Positions 38,901-50,225 of a stretch of 64,000 bases of DNA are shown one piece after another; positions within the stretch are counted from its first letter, which is position 1, and each line of letters begins with the position of its first letter. The stretch is taken from contig NW_025062478.1 of assembly GCF_000002995.4 (NCBI RefSeq), positions 4,564,001 to 4,628,000 of the forward strand, in the 5' to 3' direction. The notes under the pieces are model-generated. The model did not search any database. It had not been told where the DNA came from and saw nothing but the letters and a program-made list of their open reading frames with translations. This DNA comes from Brugia malayi. Taxonomy: Eukaryota; Nematoda; Chromadorea; Rhabditida; Onchocercidae. The position numbers and the translations under genes were made by a program.

Positions 38901-41900
38901 CAAATGCAGTTCGCAAAAAGGTAGTAACTTTGGCAGTAGAAGAATTTCGCATCAGAGCACGGAGCAACAGCAAAGCACGTTGTATGTTGTGACTTTTTGG
39001 CTTAAAGTGGAAAGATTATTTATGAATTCTCATCACTATTTACCATCGAACTTTAAAATAGCTAATACCTCATAACTGCTGTCGTTCTCTATAACTGACC
39101 CACATGACATGGCGTATTCTACGCCAAGCTTAGCCAGCAAAGCTCTGGCGAGTGGAAGTTCTTCAGTTTCATTCAGATCAGGTGTGAAAAAACTATTTAT
39201 ACGATAACAGCACCATTCAAGAAATTCCTGCAACTCATAATACAAATTATTTATAAAATCCACTATTACATCAATGACAAATAACAAAGGATATGTTCGA
39301 AAAGTATTTTAAGCTTTACGACTATTCAATTCGCTATAATACATAATAAGATAACGAAACGATTTTGTCAGCAAAAGTCAAAAAAATACAACTGCCGAGA
39401 TTTGCAGAACATGACATCACTGATTAGGATGACAGAAATTTACACCAATGAAGACAATAAGAAAGATATTTTAAAATTCTGTATTTTTTCCAGGATATTT
39501 TTTTTAAAAAAAAAGGATTACATTGATAAAATTTAAAAAAAACAAATCACGAATAACAAATAACAGAAAATTTCAAAGTGTTGCTGAAAAATCCTTCGGA
39601 CTAACCTCTACGTTCTTTTCCTTTGCATAGAATAAATCAAATAATTCATACACTGCAAATTCCAGAACTTTTTCCGAGTTTGGCAAATCTCTTGTCGAGA
39701 TGATTGTTTCCAGCGTATTTTGCCATTTTTTCCTGAATTAACTGTAATTGAAAAAAGCTTGCATTAATGTAAGCTTTTTCAATTATTATTAATACGGATC
39801 GTTAAAGAAAAATAAAAAATTTTTTCCATTTACATTCCAACTCGATCCGTTTGATCAAACGACCGTGTCAACAAGCATAACTGAAAGATGATGCACTCCT
39901 CGAGAACTCCTTGCACTGAATTTGCAGAGGCAGTCCATGTAGCCAAACTACTGAAATTAACATAAAAACTGAAATTTTAAGATCTAAACAGACAAAGAGA
40001 AGAAAACCAGAAAATAACCAACTTTTTAACAACTTATTGAACTTAAATGAAAATTTAAGAAGGAAATGCAAAGAGAGATGGAAAGACGTAAAAAATGGAA
40101 AAAAATAAATGGAAAATTTCATTCTAAGCAATCAGAACAATTTAAACAAGTTTCCGAAATCTCCGGCACTTATGTAAAACTTACCAGGACCAAATAATCA
40201 ATTATAATCTAAGAAATTATTTTTAACCAGTCTTGACTTTGAGAATTCAAAAAAATCACCAACCTATTTTTTGCGACTATTTTAAAAGACATTTTACCTG
40301 TAAACGAAGTCGACGAAATCAACCATATTTGGAAGCAAAGCATGCAAAGAATCAAAGCGATCCGCTTCGTCAACAGCATTCAACTGACAGTATTCACACA
40401 AACTTCGCCAAATATAAATACGACCGGCTATCACATACAGATTGTTATTAGAACTAAAAATACATTGTTTCTCGTTTTTGTTTCAGTGCTATACTCTTCG
40501 TTTACAATGACTCAGCTATAGTGGATTTCAATTTTCCTCAATTTGACGTCCTTTTTCTTTAATATGTTAATTGCAATGTAATTCACTATAAAACGAAATT
40601 TGGCAGACGATTTCATTTTCACTTAATATAAATTGAAATATAAAAAAAAAAAAAAAACTCACTGAATATTAAAAAATGATAACAAACTAAGCTATCATTA
40701 AATAAAACTAGTTTAACATAGCTTCAACTTCTCTACTAAGTAATATGAGCTGTGAGTTCCTGTATCAGTGTCATATTAAAGCTAATTAAGTCGAAACCAC
40801 CTTTAGAAGCAATCACCAACGACCTGGGTGACAAACGATAAAATTTAAAACAAATAATCTGCGAATATGTCAATAATATGAATCATTATAGAAATCAAAA
40901 AAGTATTATAGAATCAGAATAAAACCTGTGGCGCATTTCGGCATAATTTCGTCGATCAAGTATATTATAGCTCACGAAATCAGCACATGGTGTCATACTC
41001 GTTACGACTGACTTAGCCTGTGCTGCATTACACAACTCACGCAGATTCGTTAACATTACGCTGGTTCGTGCACTTCCTATTTCCCGCTGGTAATTTTTGA
41101 GAAATATCATTAAAGCCTGTAAAAATATAAGTCTGAAAAAAACAAGCTGAATAACTGTTTGAAATGAAATAACTGCCTGCAATTTATTTCAAATTTATTT
41201 AATGATTTATTCAAATTTTATGCATTAACTGAATATCAGAGTTGCCATAATATAAGCATAAAAAATTGTCTGCCATTCTATAAATAATATAATTTCTACT
41301 GAAATGTTGAAAATGCAACAGAATTACAAAAATTTTTCGTGTGCCTGAAAGCTCAATTGCAGCAATATTAATCATTTGAAGGAATTCAATTAAAAAGAAT
41401 TAAAACTGGCGCGAGCATAAGTTGTTTGTGAACAAACAAAATCTAACTCAGTAATGAAGAAATTTGGAAGAATAAAGTTTTAGAAAAATTATTTGTTTGC
41501 CTGTTGGCTTGTTTGGGAATCAGAGAGAAAATCGAGATGATCTAGAAGACTAAGTAGTGGTACTGCGTCATTTCCGGCCCAGTTCATAATCATCCGTTCA
41601 GTTATTTTCCGTAACATTGCTGAAACTTAATTTTCTCAAGGTTATAAAAGTAAAAAAATAGAGTAGAAGAATCTATCTCAAAGTATATGAATTTTAGGAA
41701 TATAAAACAAGCAGTAAGCAGTGGTTACTGCGAAGATCCACTAATTTCTAGCGTACTTTATTATTAAATAGTACCATCGTCGCTCGTAAACGCAGTTTTG
41801 AGTAGCTGCATTCGCTGCTGAACGGTAAGTGAACGTACATGCAAACTGCATGCAATTCGACTAAAAGCAAGGCGACGAACATTGCTATCACTTTCCATCA

Positions 41901-43770
41901 AAATCATTGAAATGAATGTTTGAATATCGTTTTCAGAAAAGAGTGGTACACAATGAACTGCCTCTATGCGTACATCACGTGAAATATCCTTCAAAGCGTC
42001 AGTGATGTCTAAAAGTAAGTTTAAGAAGACATTTGCAGGTCTTCATATCCTTCAGAAAAATGAAACGCCATTGATACTGCAAAGGCACTACTGTGTGCAG
42101 TGGTTAAAGAAATATGTTCCTTGTTCAATTCACAGACATTTAGAACCAGAATTTCAGAAATCTCACACGTAATGGAGGATTTTCTAGTATTGCAATTTAT
42201 ATTTGTAATATAACTTTTTCAGAAGTAGTCTTTTATATCACCAACTTTTTATCATTCTATTTTACGTATCATTCCCTTGTTCGGAAACGCGTATTCCAAC
42301 TTTTAGATTACCACTTAAATTTCGGTAAAATGTGTTCATAGAAAAATTCGTATAAAATTATCTTAACTGTTAATTAATAGACGAAACTTGACTTACACTT
42401 AGTGCAATCAAATCTATTTTCACCTTCATTTCTGTCATTAATTCTGCTGAAAATGGACAAAGAACGAATGACCTCGGCTCGTACAAATGGATTCTGAAGT
42501 TGTTACATGAACTTTATATGCTTGTAAAATATTTTGATCCAATCAGATCTAAATAACAGCTGGATGATTTTTCATTCTCTGATTAATCATAACACCTGCT
42601 AACATATAGCTACTAGCATTACCTCAGAAAAAATCAACTCCACCTTATCATACATCCTTCCCTGCAAAATTCTGACCAAATTATCGATCACTTCTGTAGG
42701 CAAACATGATTCCTCTTTACAACTGGTAGGTTCATATTCCGCTTCTATCTCTTCAATATCTTCAAAAATTGACGTTATCAGTCGGCAACATCTACATCGT
42801 GAAATATCGCAGACTGAGAATTGAATCTGAAACGGTTTAATGATCAGTTAGCCAAAACTCAAACTCTCTAATTTTATTTTAACCAGACCTGCTATGATAC
42901 TAGTTGGTAATAGTTATGAATCTATTTGATGAGTAGGTAAGTGGTGATATTGAAAAAAGTCTAACTTAGATTTGTTCCATAATTTGTTTACTTAAACTGC
43001 ATTATAATTACTTGATGCTTTGTTTGTGATATGTAATGTTATGAAACATACTACTCTTACATTTTCGATATGTTGCAGGAGAAGAGTGAAAAGTGGAGGG
43101 ATAACTGTATCCTCTAAAAGCATTCTTAAGCTACATTTCACGAAAAACACAAGACATCGATCAGCGCTTTTGTCGGTTTGAGACTGGCCAGTGAAATACC
43201 AAAGCCACAACTCTATTTCACCCAATACAGCACTTATTTTCAATTCCTCCTAAATCCCTCAAAATTTCATTTTATTTTGTTTATCTATTTATTTATTTAT
43301 TTTTTCTTTTTTGAAAAAAAGGAAAAGAAAGATAAAGTTTTGACATAAATTGATATGAGGAGATTCAAATTTTTCGGAAAAACATGAAGAAATATTGTAC
43401 TGTAGAATAACAAAATTATTTGCACAAGAGCAAATTAACAGTTATTTTCTGAATTATACTTACAATCCTGTACAAAAGTGAAAAAGCGCAAAATGCACTC
43501 TCGAAAACGATGTTGCATCATTAAGCTACAGTTATTGCACTATTGATTTGCTTTCTCCTTCATGAAGATACTAGAATCGTTTCATCCTCTTTTTTAGAAA
43601 TAAATTATTTGATATGAAATCAAACAAATCGTTACCTTACGAAACGCTTCACAAAGCTTTTCAATGCACTCCTCCATTTCACTGTTATCATCTTTATCAT
43701 GGATCACAAGCAATAATTCCCGTATAAGTGGTAATTCCACGGGAATCTCACTACAGGGTAACTCTTTCAT
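35983..43770 (-). CDS. capg-1: Condensin complex subunit 3 (CAPG-1/NCAPG)
   Basis: Nineteen exons, about 926 residues: 43636-43770, 43464-43499, 43061-43249, 42623-42826, 42397-42493, 41775-42008, 41501-41619, 40926-41116, 40298-40453, 39834-39950, 39606-39732, 39069-39227, 38896-39000, 38393-38548, 38087-38233, 37552-37727, 37008-37185, 36466-36642, 35983-36060. All phases agree. This HEAT-repeat subunit binds DNA with the kleisin in condensin during mitosis. Seen: the HEAT unit DISRDVRIEAVHCVPLF followed by SNVRRLAFSRIACSLHVRSL and TVQQRMQLL, as in NCAPG; in the C-terminal Cnd3 region LAGLLLRYFDSS then YFFSFYPASS, and SVNVDASGMINFVAKTV. The tail is short: the long basic tail of vertebrate NCAPG is absent. 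Intron 7 needs a GC donor. If the donor at 37008 is skipped, the frame ends 15 bases later in TAA with an overlapping AATAAA, giving a shorter form. Confidence 0.87.
37441..37512. repeat. A-rich homopolymer runs inside capg-1 intron
   Basis: Two long plus-strand A runs (about 23 and 15 bases) that form poly-T in the intron of the minus-strand gene. Confidence 0.9.
41117..41500 (-). other. GC-AG intron 7 of capg-1
   Basis: The exon ends SQTSQQ with CAACAG/GCAAAC; reading on gives a stop three codons later and there is no in-phase GT. Joining to the TTTTTACAG acceptor gives QQ-ALMIFLKNYQREIG in frame. Confidence 0.75.
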
Positions 43771-45340
43771 TGGAGTATCTTCGTTACGCTTATCTTTACT
43801 GAATCACTTCATGCAATAAAATATTTAAATTTACTCGAAACAAAAAAACCGCGCAAATGAACATCTCAAGAAAGGATTTTGCGGGCGCTTAATTACCACA
43901 CCTCTTGGAATGCAAGAATTGGAGTAGTATATGCTAGCTACGAAGATAACTGCAAGACATCATTCTAGCACAATGACGCACGTGAAATGCAACGTGCGCA
44001 ATCTAATTTATGCTTACAAAACGTGAAGTAATGAAGCATGAGTGACAATACAAGCTGAATTGCCTTTGTGCCATGTATGTCACATTTCAATCCTATCATT
44101 TCTTATTGTTTTATTGGAAGTCAACAAGAGAACTCTAAGCTAATTTTAGTTATTCAGGTTTGCGTGTAGTGCAACTATAGGTTACTCTGTACCTTTACTA
44201 TCACTCTTTTTTAGGTAAATTTAAATTTATAAAGAGTATCTATCACGTGTTTCAAGATGGACTGAACTGAGTCAGAAGATATCATCAAATATGACTGGAA
44301 ACTTCATTGCATGCAAAGTTGCTCCCTGAATTTGTTGTCTTACCTTACGCATTTCATCAACATCCATTTCACTTGTAACCATGCAGTAATTATATGTTCA
44401 TTCTTAAGTCAATTTCGAATCACTTTAATCTTAATTTATGGGTTCTATTTACTATCATTGATGTGTCCCTCTCAGTCACTTCGTCAACCTTATCATGTCA
44501 ACTTATGGATATCTCGATATATGACATTTATAGAATCTGTAATTAGACTATAATTATGTGTATCATTTTCAAGTTAATTTAATTATTTTGACCTTAATTT
44601 GTGGGTTCTATTTATTGGCAGATCTATCCTTCTCAATCAATTTGTCAATCCGAGTTATCATTCACTCATCATTTCGTCAATCCAAGTACTTTCTTCAATC
44701 ATTTTTTCGACATTTCGAATATTTCATTCTTGTACATTCAAACAGTAATGATAGGAACCTAAAGAGAAACTATTTCAAGAAATTTAGCAAAATATATATC
44801 ATAATTACACTAAAAGTTACTTATCTGACTTGAACTGTTAATTAGAATGATAAATAAACGATTGATTAACTAAGCAATTCATCAGACAAATTGCAAATTA
44901 AAATGAACTTTTGAAATTCTCATCTGAAAAGAATCATTTGCTAATATTTTTAAGTTTACTTATTTTCAATGTGTAACAAATGATGCTTTCATTTTAGTTA
45001 GTTTATGCTGCATAATGAACTATCACATTTAATAAAATAACATTTATTTGCATTAAAAAATAACATTAAAAAAATTTCAGTACAAGTTACTTTCTTTCGT
45101 ACTTAATTAATAATGATAATACTATCGAAATTAATTCTTCTCATTTCAATGATGAATTGCACTGATATGGTTTAACTGAAACTTTTTTCACGCTGAGGTA
45201 AACTATGATGCAAATTTTAAGAAAGTATGAAATTAACAAAATTTTAAGCACCAATAATACATTTAGGATAAGATTCTCCTTAAAAAATTATAGTCATTTC
45301 AATTCAAGCAAAGAAATATATGAATTTTTATAAGGTCTTA
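43771..45340. other. Intergenic spacer between capg-1 and GPCR
   Basis: Includes the presumed capg-1 5' region: on the minus strand an acceptor-like GTGATTCAG lies about 30 bases before its ATG. ORFs at 44311-44833 are hydrophobic, AT-driven and lack splice context. No gene is supported. Confidence 0.55.
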
Positions 45341-48227
45341 CTAGATTGTATTAGAACTGAAGCTTCGTTGCTGTCTAATTTGCCTACCGGAACAGGCTAA
45401 CAGACGAAATTCCACCATCCGAAAATAACATAACGGCTGGCATATAGCATGCAAACCAGTGAGAATCTGTAAGTTTAATTTTCTTTTTGGCTGAAAATTT
45501 ATAAATTTTAAAGAAAAAGTGAGCTGATATTGAAGATGCTTATAGTGATACGATGATGATTCTCTTTTTCAGAAACCGTAAAAGTGGAAAAGAATGGTAT
45601 ATAAGCTTGCTTCAGTTTCGATGACACTATTAATTCTTACCTGAAGACTCCATTTGATAAGAGCAAAATGGGATGGTACAACAATAACATTAGTGACATG
45701 AAGAATTGCTACCAATTGAATTCCCGAATAAGGAAGCAGGAATAATATATAAACAAATAGAACGGTACCAATAACAACCAGGTGTTTATATTTGCACATC
45801 AAATGATTTTTCCAATGACGACGACTTTTCTCGCTGTAATGTAACCGTTTTAAAATGAAGTTTAGTGAGTAGATCTCAAATAATGAATACCTGTTGTTTC
45901 TGCTGAAAACAGATTGCAATGAATTGGTTCTGTCCGAAGTTAGTTTAAAAACTGAAACATTTCGTTTTAAACGGAGTGGAAGAGATAAATCTGAAATGAG
46001 TATTACAGTTTGTGTTATAGCAAATATTACTGTTCAACATTTTACAATAATTCATCTGCGGTGTAAGAAAAAAAATGAAAACAACGCTGAATTTCGATTT
46101 AATATTTTTTTGTTTTTTGGTTTAATTAGTTGCTTGCAATAAGGTAACTTACCTTCATTCATAGAGTTTGCTTTACGAAGGCGTCGTATTGTACACATTA
46201 TTGAACCATAGGAAAACTTAAAAAAAGCTTCGGACAAACTTTAGAAAAAGAATGTTACAAACATCTGAGAAAGTTATTCTGTAATTAGTTAGATTCAGAT
46301 TCTCAGATTAAGTTAATTTTAAAGTTTAAAGCTTCAAACGTTTATTCTTTTACATTAATCCAATATAAAAATGTCTTTTATGCTTGCTGTGTCTTCTCAT
46401 AAAATTGGTAATTGTCTTCCGTAATTAGTGTGAGAGAATGTAAGAATTATTCAAAAAGGTGTAATTCTAGAAAATTTTTGCTACTAAAAAATAGAATACG
46501 AAAATTATGGAAAAGAGATTAAGATTTCAAGTTTGCTGTTTACTATTGAGCATAAAGAGAATATATCCAACAGAAGATGACAGTCGAAGTATGACAGCTG
46601 GAAAAGTTCAGTTTTGAATTTCACAAGCGTAAAAAAAGTGAAAGGAAATTACCAGCACAATAAGTAAGCTTAAATAGCAGAAAAGAAAGGTCACGAACAT
46701 TGATGCAATATTGACAAACATTAGCGCTGTTCGACGATTCGTTATGCGCCCTAGAAATATGAATATTTATCAAATGAGGTTAGAACAAATTATCATTTAA
46801 TTTATTTGTTATTTCAATAATATGAAATACAAGTAGATGAATAAGAAGTAATTTATAAAGTAATGCTTATTACTTTATAAATTACTTCTTTATAAGAATT
46901 TAATTTTTGAACAGATTCGATGCAATTTTTTTTTCAAAATTACGTGGAATCATTTAGTAAGTATTACTAGAATTGCTTATCGTAATCACAATAATTTAAT
47001 TTCAGGATTTCAGGATACTTTATTTTTCTTAAATGGATTATCATTTTCCATTATGATTTAGGATTGTAGAAAAAATCAGTGCTCCTAAAGTGAAGAAAAA
47101 AATTGACAGAATTAATTCGAGAAATACTACAATCAAACAAATAATTCGCTTCTTTTTTTCCTAATCAAAACAGAAAATTTCCAAGCTGTATTTGAGGTAA
47201 TTATATTCATCTATAAATATGATATTTTCAAAGTTTTGGGATTAACAAGCTTTAATTTCTCATAAAAATAAACAATGTACAATTACTGCGCATGCCAGTG
47301 CTGTAGAAAGTTCCGTTGCTTTGATAATTATTATCATTACTTATGGTAGTTGCTTGCGAAGATTTGAAAAAATTCGAAAACACTAGTGAAACAATACCAG
47401 GTATGAAGCTTATTAACCAACTGCAATAATTAGAAATGGTGAATAAATGAATGAAAAATTTTGGAATTGTGTAATAAGTTAGTTTCCATGAAGTGAAAAG
47501 AAAAATTGGTACTATTGATTTGAGAATTACTGTAATCGAATAAATATTTCATTTCTTTTCTATATGATTGCTAAAAGTTATGCTTGAATGATTTAGCCCT
47601 CTAAATAGCTTTTCGTAGCTTTAATCTACTCAAAAATTCTAGAAAGTGGATCTTCTAAAAGCTAACATCTGCAGCTACAACTACTCATTAAAAAATTTTA
47701 AAAATATTTTACCTAAAAAGCAAATAAATGAGAACAATACGTCTTCTGAAGCGATGTCTATAAAATAATGGATAATGTACCACAGTAAATTCATTACAAG
47801 TGAATATCAGTAAATTGAAAATTGTAAGTAAATTACAGGAACGCAATATCATAGTTGTGAATTTGCTTATCTGGAAATGTTAAAATTATGCGAAAATGCG
47901 AGCTAATTGTTCATTATTATCAGCATTATGCTAATTTAAGTATTTTGTTGTGAGTTTTTCTCTCAATGATATCAAATCATTTACCTTTAAAATCAACAGA
48001 CGATCATATATAGCAGTATAGTTACTGATAAGAGTATGAGGTAAGCCCCAAATAATTAGGCAACAACCTCTCAACAAATCCACGATAGAACAGTGAAAAA
48101 CCAGAATGTAAAAGATATTCTTGAGAATCTTTTTTCGATGTCTAATTATAATACTGATTATAAACAAATTTAATATGATACATAGACATCCCAATATATC
48201 ACATAGTATCACAGCTCCTGATAACAT
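45341..48227 (-). CDS. Rhodopsin-like orphan GPCR
   Basis: Eight exons, about 371 residues: 47985-48227, 47713-47870, 47287-47420, 46653-46750, 46153-46216, 45891-45990, 45641-45833, 45341-45466. All phases agree. Seven hydrophobic helices are visible: TM1 ILGCLCIILNLFIISIII; TM2 IFYILVFHCSIVDLL with its usual Asp; TM3 ending IFTCNEFTVVHYPLFY, where NEF stands for DRY but the following PLxY pattern is kept; TM4 WLISFIPGIVSLVF; TM5 CYLSLLIVLFSYG; TM6 LVVIGTVLFVYILFLLP; TM7 ILTGLHAICQPLCYF, with QPLCY for NPxxY. The second extracellular loop is Asn/Ser-rich. The third cytoplasmic loop is long and basic. The ligand cannot be inferred; peptide or biogenic-amine branches are not excluded. The start Met follows a TTTCAG acceptor by six bases, so trans-splicing or an upstream exon is possible. 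Confidence 0.85.
46843..46890. repeat. Perfect palindrome, 22-bp stem with 4-base loop
   Basis: Arms 46843-46864 and 46869-46890 are exact reverse complements around GCTT. It lies in the GPCR intron between the exons ending at 47287 and starting at 46750. As RNA it would form a very stable AU-rich hairpin, shorter than a usual miRNA precursor. Confidence 0.9.
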
Positions 48228-49004
48228 GTTATTCTGAAAGCAAAAGCACTAGAAAATTTTAGTAAAATTTAAGTGATCCATTTGTTGATAAATTTTTAGA
48301 GACGAAAATCTTTATGAAGAACTAGAAGAATAGCGGATAGAACAACGGATGAAAAGTTAAAGTAATTTTGCAACTGTTCAAAATAACTTATTCAAAGTAT
48401 TTGACAGAGTATTCCGGATTGAATACTTATTTGTCTTACAATTCTTTTTAGTTGAAAAGTTGATGAATTTCGGTAGTGCTGATGAGCAAGTGTTGTGAGA
48501 TACATGAAGTTTGTATTGTTCATATTATCCGAATCCTGAAGAACACCAGATATCGATATTATTTATTTAGCAAATGAGGGAATTCATAAGTATTAATAAG
48601 AAAACTGATAAGAAAATCCTAAACATATTTTAAAAGAATTTTATTAATATACATTTCAATTTCTTGTTTTTCAATCTCAATCAGTCTTTTTTTTAAAAAA
48701 AAAAAGAAATTATCTCTGAAGCATAAATTGCAAACTTAAAACTTGCATTGTTGGATGGAAAGTGCATAGTTATGTGTTGCACAATTATAGATGAAGTGAG
48801 ACAGATCAGTGAATAAAATCAATTATCAGTTGACACAACTAATTCTGCTCAGTTGCGTTACTCTCAGATATTTTTATTTTTCTATTTAATTTTAATTAGT
48901 AAGAAAAGCAATGAAATTGCATTCAAAACTGCCGTACAAAACAAAAATTCTTCTGAAAAATATGCTACTTACAAATAGAAAAAAACTGCAATCACACTAA
49001 GATG
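48228..49004. other. Upstream region of the GPCR gene
   Basis: AT-rich spacer between the GPCR start and the minisatellite. No ORF of note; presumed promoter region by position only. Confidence 0.5.
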
Positions 49005-50225
49005 TGATAATACATAGCTAACCATATTCTCTTGTGACAATGCATGGCTAGCCATATCTTCTTGTGATAAGACATAGCTAGTCATAGCTTCTTTTGATAA
49101 GACATAGCTAGCCATATCTTCTTGTGATAAGACATAGCTAGTCATAGCTTCTTTTGATAAGACATAGCTAGCCATATCTTCTTGTGATAAGACATAGCTA
49201 GTCATAGCTTCTTTTGATAAGACATAGCTAGCCATATCTTCTTGTGATAAGACATAGCTAGTCATAGCTTCTTTTGATAAGACATAGCTAGCTATATCTT
49301 CTTGTGATAAGACATAGCTAGTCATAGCTTCTTTTGATAAGACATAGCTAGCCATATCTTCTTGTGATAAGACATAGCTAGTCATAGCTTCTTTTGATAA
49401 GACATAGCTAGCCATATCTTCTTGTGATAAGACATAGCTAGTCATAGCTTCTTTTGATAAGACATAGCTAGCCATATCTTCTTGTGATAAGACATAGCTA
49501 GTCATAGCTTCTTTTGATAAGACATAGCTAGCCATATCTTCTTGTGATAAGACATAGCTAGTCATAGCTTCTTTTGATAAGACATAGCTAGCCATATCTT
49601 CTTGTGATAAGACATAGCTAGTCATAGCTTCTTTTGATAAGACATAGCTAGCTATATCTTCTTGTGATAAGACATAGCTAGTCATAGCTTCTTTTGATAA
49701 GACATAGCTAGCTATATCTTCTTGTGATAAGACATAGCTAGTCATAGCTTCTTTTGATAAGACATAGCTAGCCATATCTTCTTGTGATAAGACATAGCTA
49801 GTCATAGCTTCTTTTGATAAGACATAGCTAGCCATATCTTCTTGTGATAAGACATAGCTAGTCATAGCTTCTTTTGATAAGACATAGCTAGCTATATCTT
49901 CTTGTGATAAGACATAGCTAGTCATAGTTTCTTTTGATAAGACATAGCTAGCCATATCTTCTTGTGATAAGACATAGCTAGTCATAGCTTCTTTTGATAA
50001 GACATAGCTAGCCATATCTTCTTGTGATAAGACATAGCTAGTCATAGCTTCTTTTGATAAGACATAGCTAGCCATATCTTCTTGTGATAAGACATAGCTA
50101 GTCATAGCTTCTTTTGATAAGACATAGCTAGCTATATCTTCTTGTGATAAGACATAGCTAGTCATAGTTTCTTTTGATAAGACATAGCTAACCATATCTC
50201 CCTCTGATAACATGTGGCTAATCAT
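48969..50225 (-). CDS. 418-codon repeat-encoded open frame, status uncertain
   Basis: The minus strand of the minisatellite is open in one frame from an ATG at 50225 to a TAA near 48969. It would encode about 40 decapeptide units of the types SYVLSKEAMT and SYVLSQEDMA, ending in a hydrophobic SVIAVFFYL. A perfect GTAAGT donor lies at the end of the frame (next to 48972). Because one open 60-bp unit makes the whole array open, frame length is weak evidence. The variants in the array (ATG/ATA and GCT/ACT codons) all change the amino acid, which argues against protein-level selection. It may be an exon, but more likely it is non-coding. Confidence 0.2.
   Translation of the reverse strand: MISHMLSEGDMVSYVLSKETMTSYVLSQEDIASYVLSKEAMTSYVLSQEDMASYVLSKEAMTSYVLSQEDMASYVLSKEAMTSYVLSQEDMASYVLSKETMTSYVLSQEDIASYVLSKEAMTSYVLSQEDMASYVLSKEAMTSYVLSQEDMASYVLSKEAMTSYVLSQEDIASYVLSKEAMTSYVLSQEDIASYVLSKEAMTSYVLSQEDMASYVLSKEAMTSYVLSQEDMASYVLSKEAMTSYVLSQEDMASYVLSKEAMTSYVLSQEDMASYVLSKEAMTSYVLSQEDMASYVLSKEAMTSYVLSQEDIASYVLSKEAMTSYVLSQEDMASYVLSKEAMTSYVLSQEDMASYVLSKEAMTSYVLSQEDMASYVLSKEAMTSYVLSQEDMASHALSQENMVSYVLSHLSVIAVFFYL
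49005..50220. repeat. Minisatellite, 30-bp units in a 60-bp higher-order pattern
   Basis: About 40 units of 30 bp alternate in two types. They share the core TGATAAGACATAGCTA but differ in the part reading CATAGCTTCTTT or CATATCTTCTTG, so the true period is 60 bp (about 20 copies). Internal copies are nearly identical, with a few recurrent single-base variants. The outermost copies at both ends (49005-49065 and 50185-50220) are diverged, as in arrays homogenised by unequal exchange. Almost every unit carries TGATAA, a GATA-factor core. Confidence 0.97.

Noticed and set aside
44311..44833. Two plus-strand hydrophobic ORFs
   Set aside because: Composition is driven by T-rich DNA; no splice context, no start signal and no recognisable helix pattern.
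47040..47165. Hydrophobic minus-strand frame (KKKRIICL then IVVFLELIL) looking like a GPCR helix
   Set aside because: Its phase fits neither neighbour, and the GPCR joins correctly without it with all seven helices accounted for. It lies in an intron.
47287..47420. GC donors considered in the GPCR third exon
   Set aside because: The GT donor CGCA/GTAATT in phase 1 joins properly to the TM5 exon, so no GC donor is needed.
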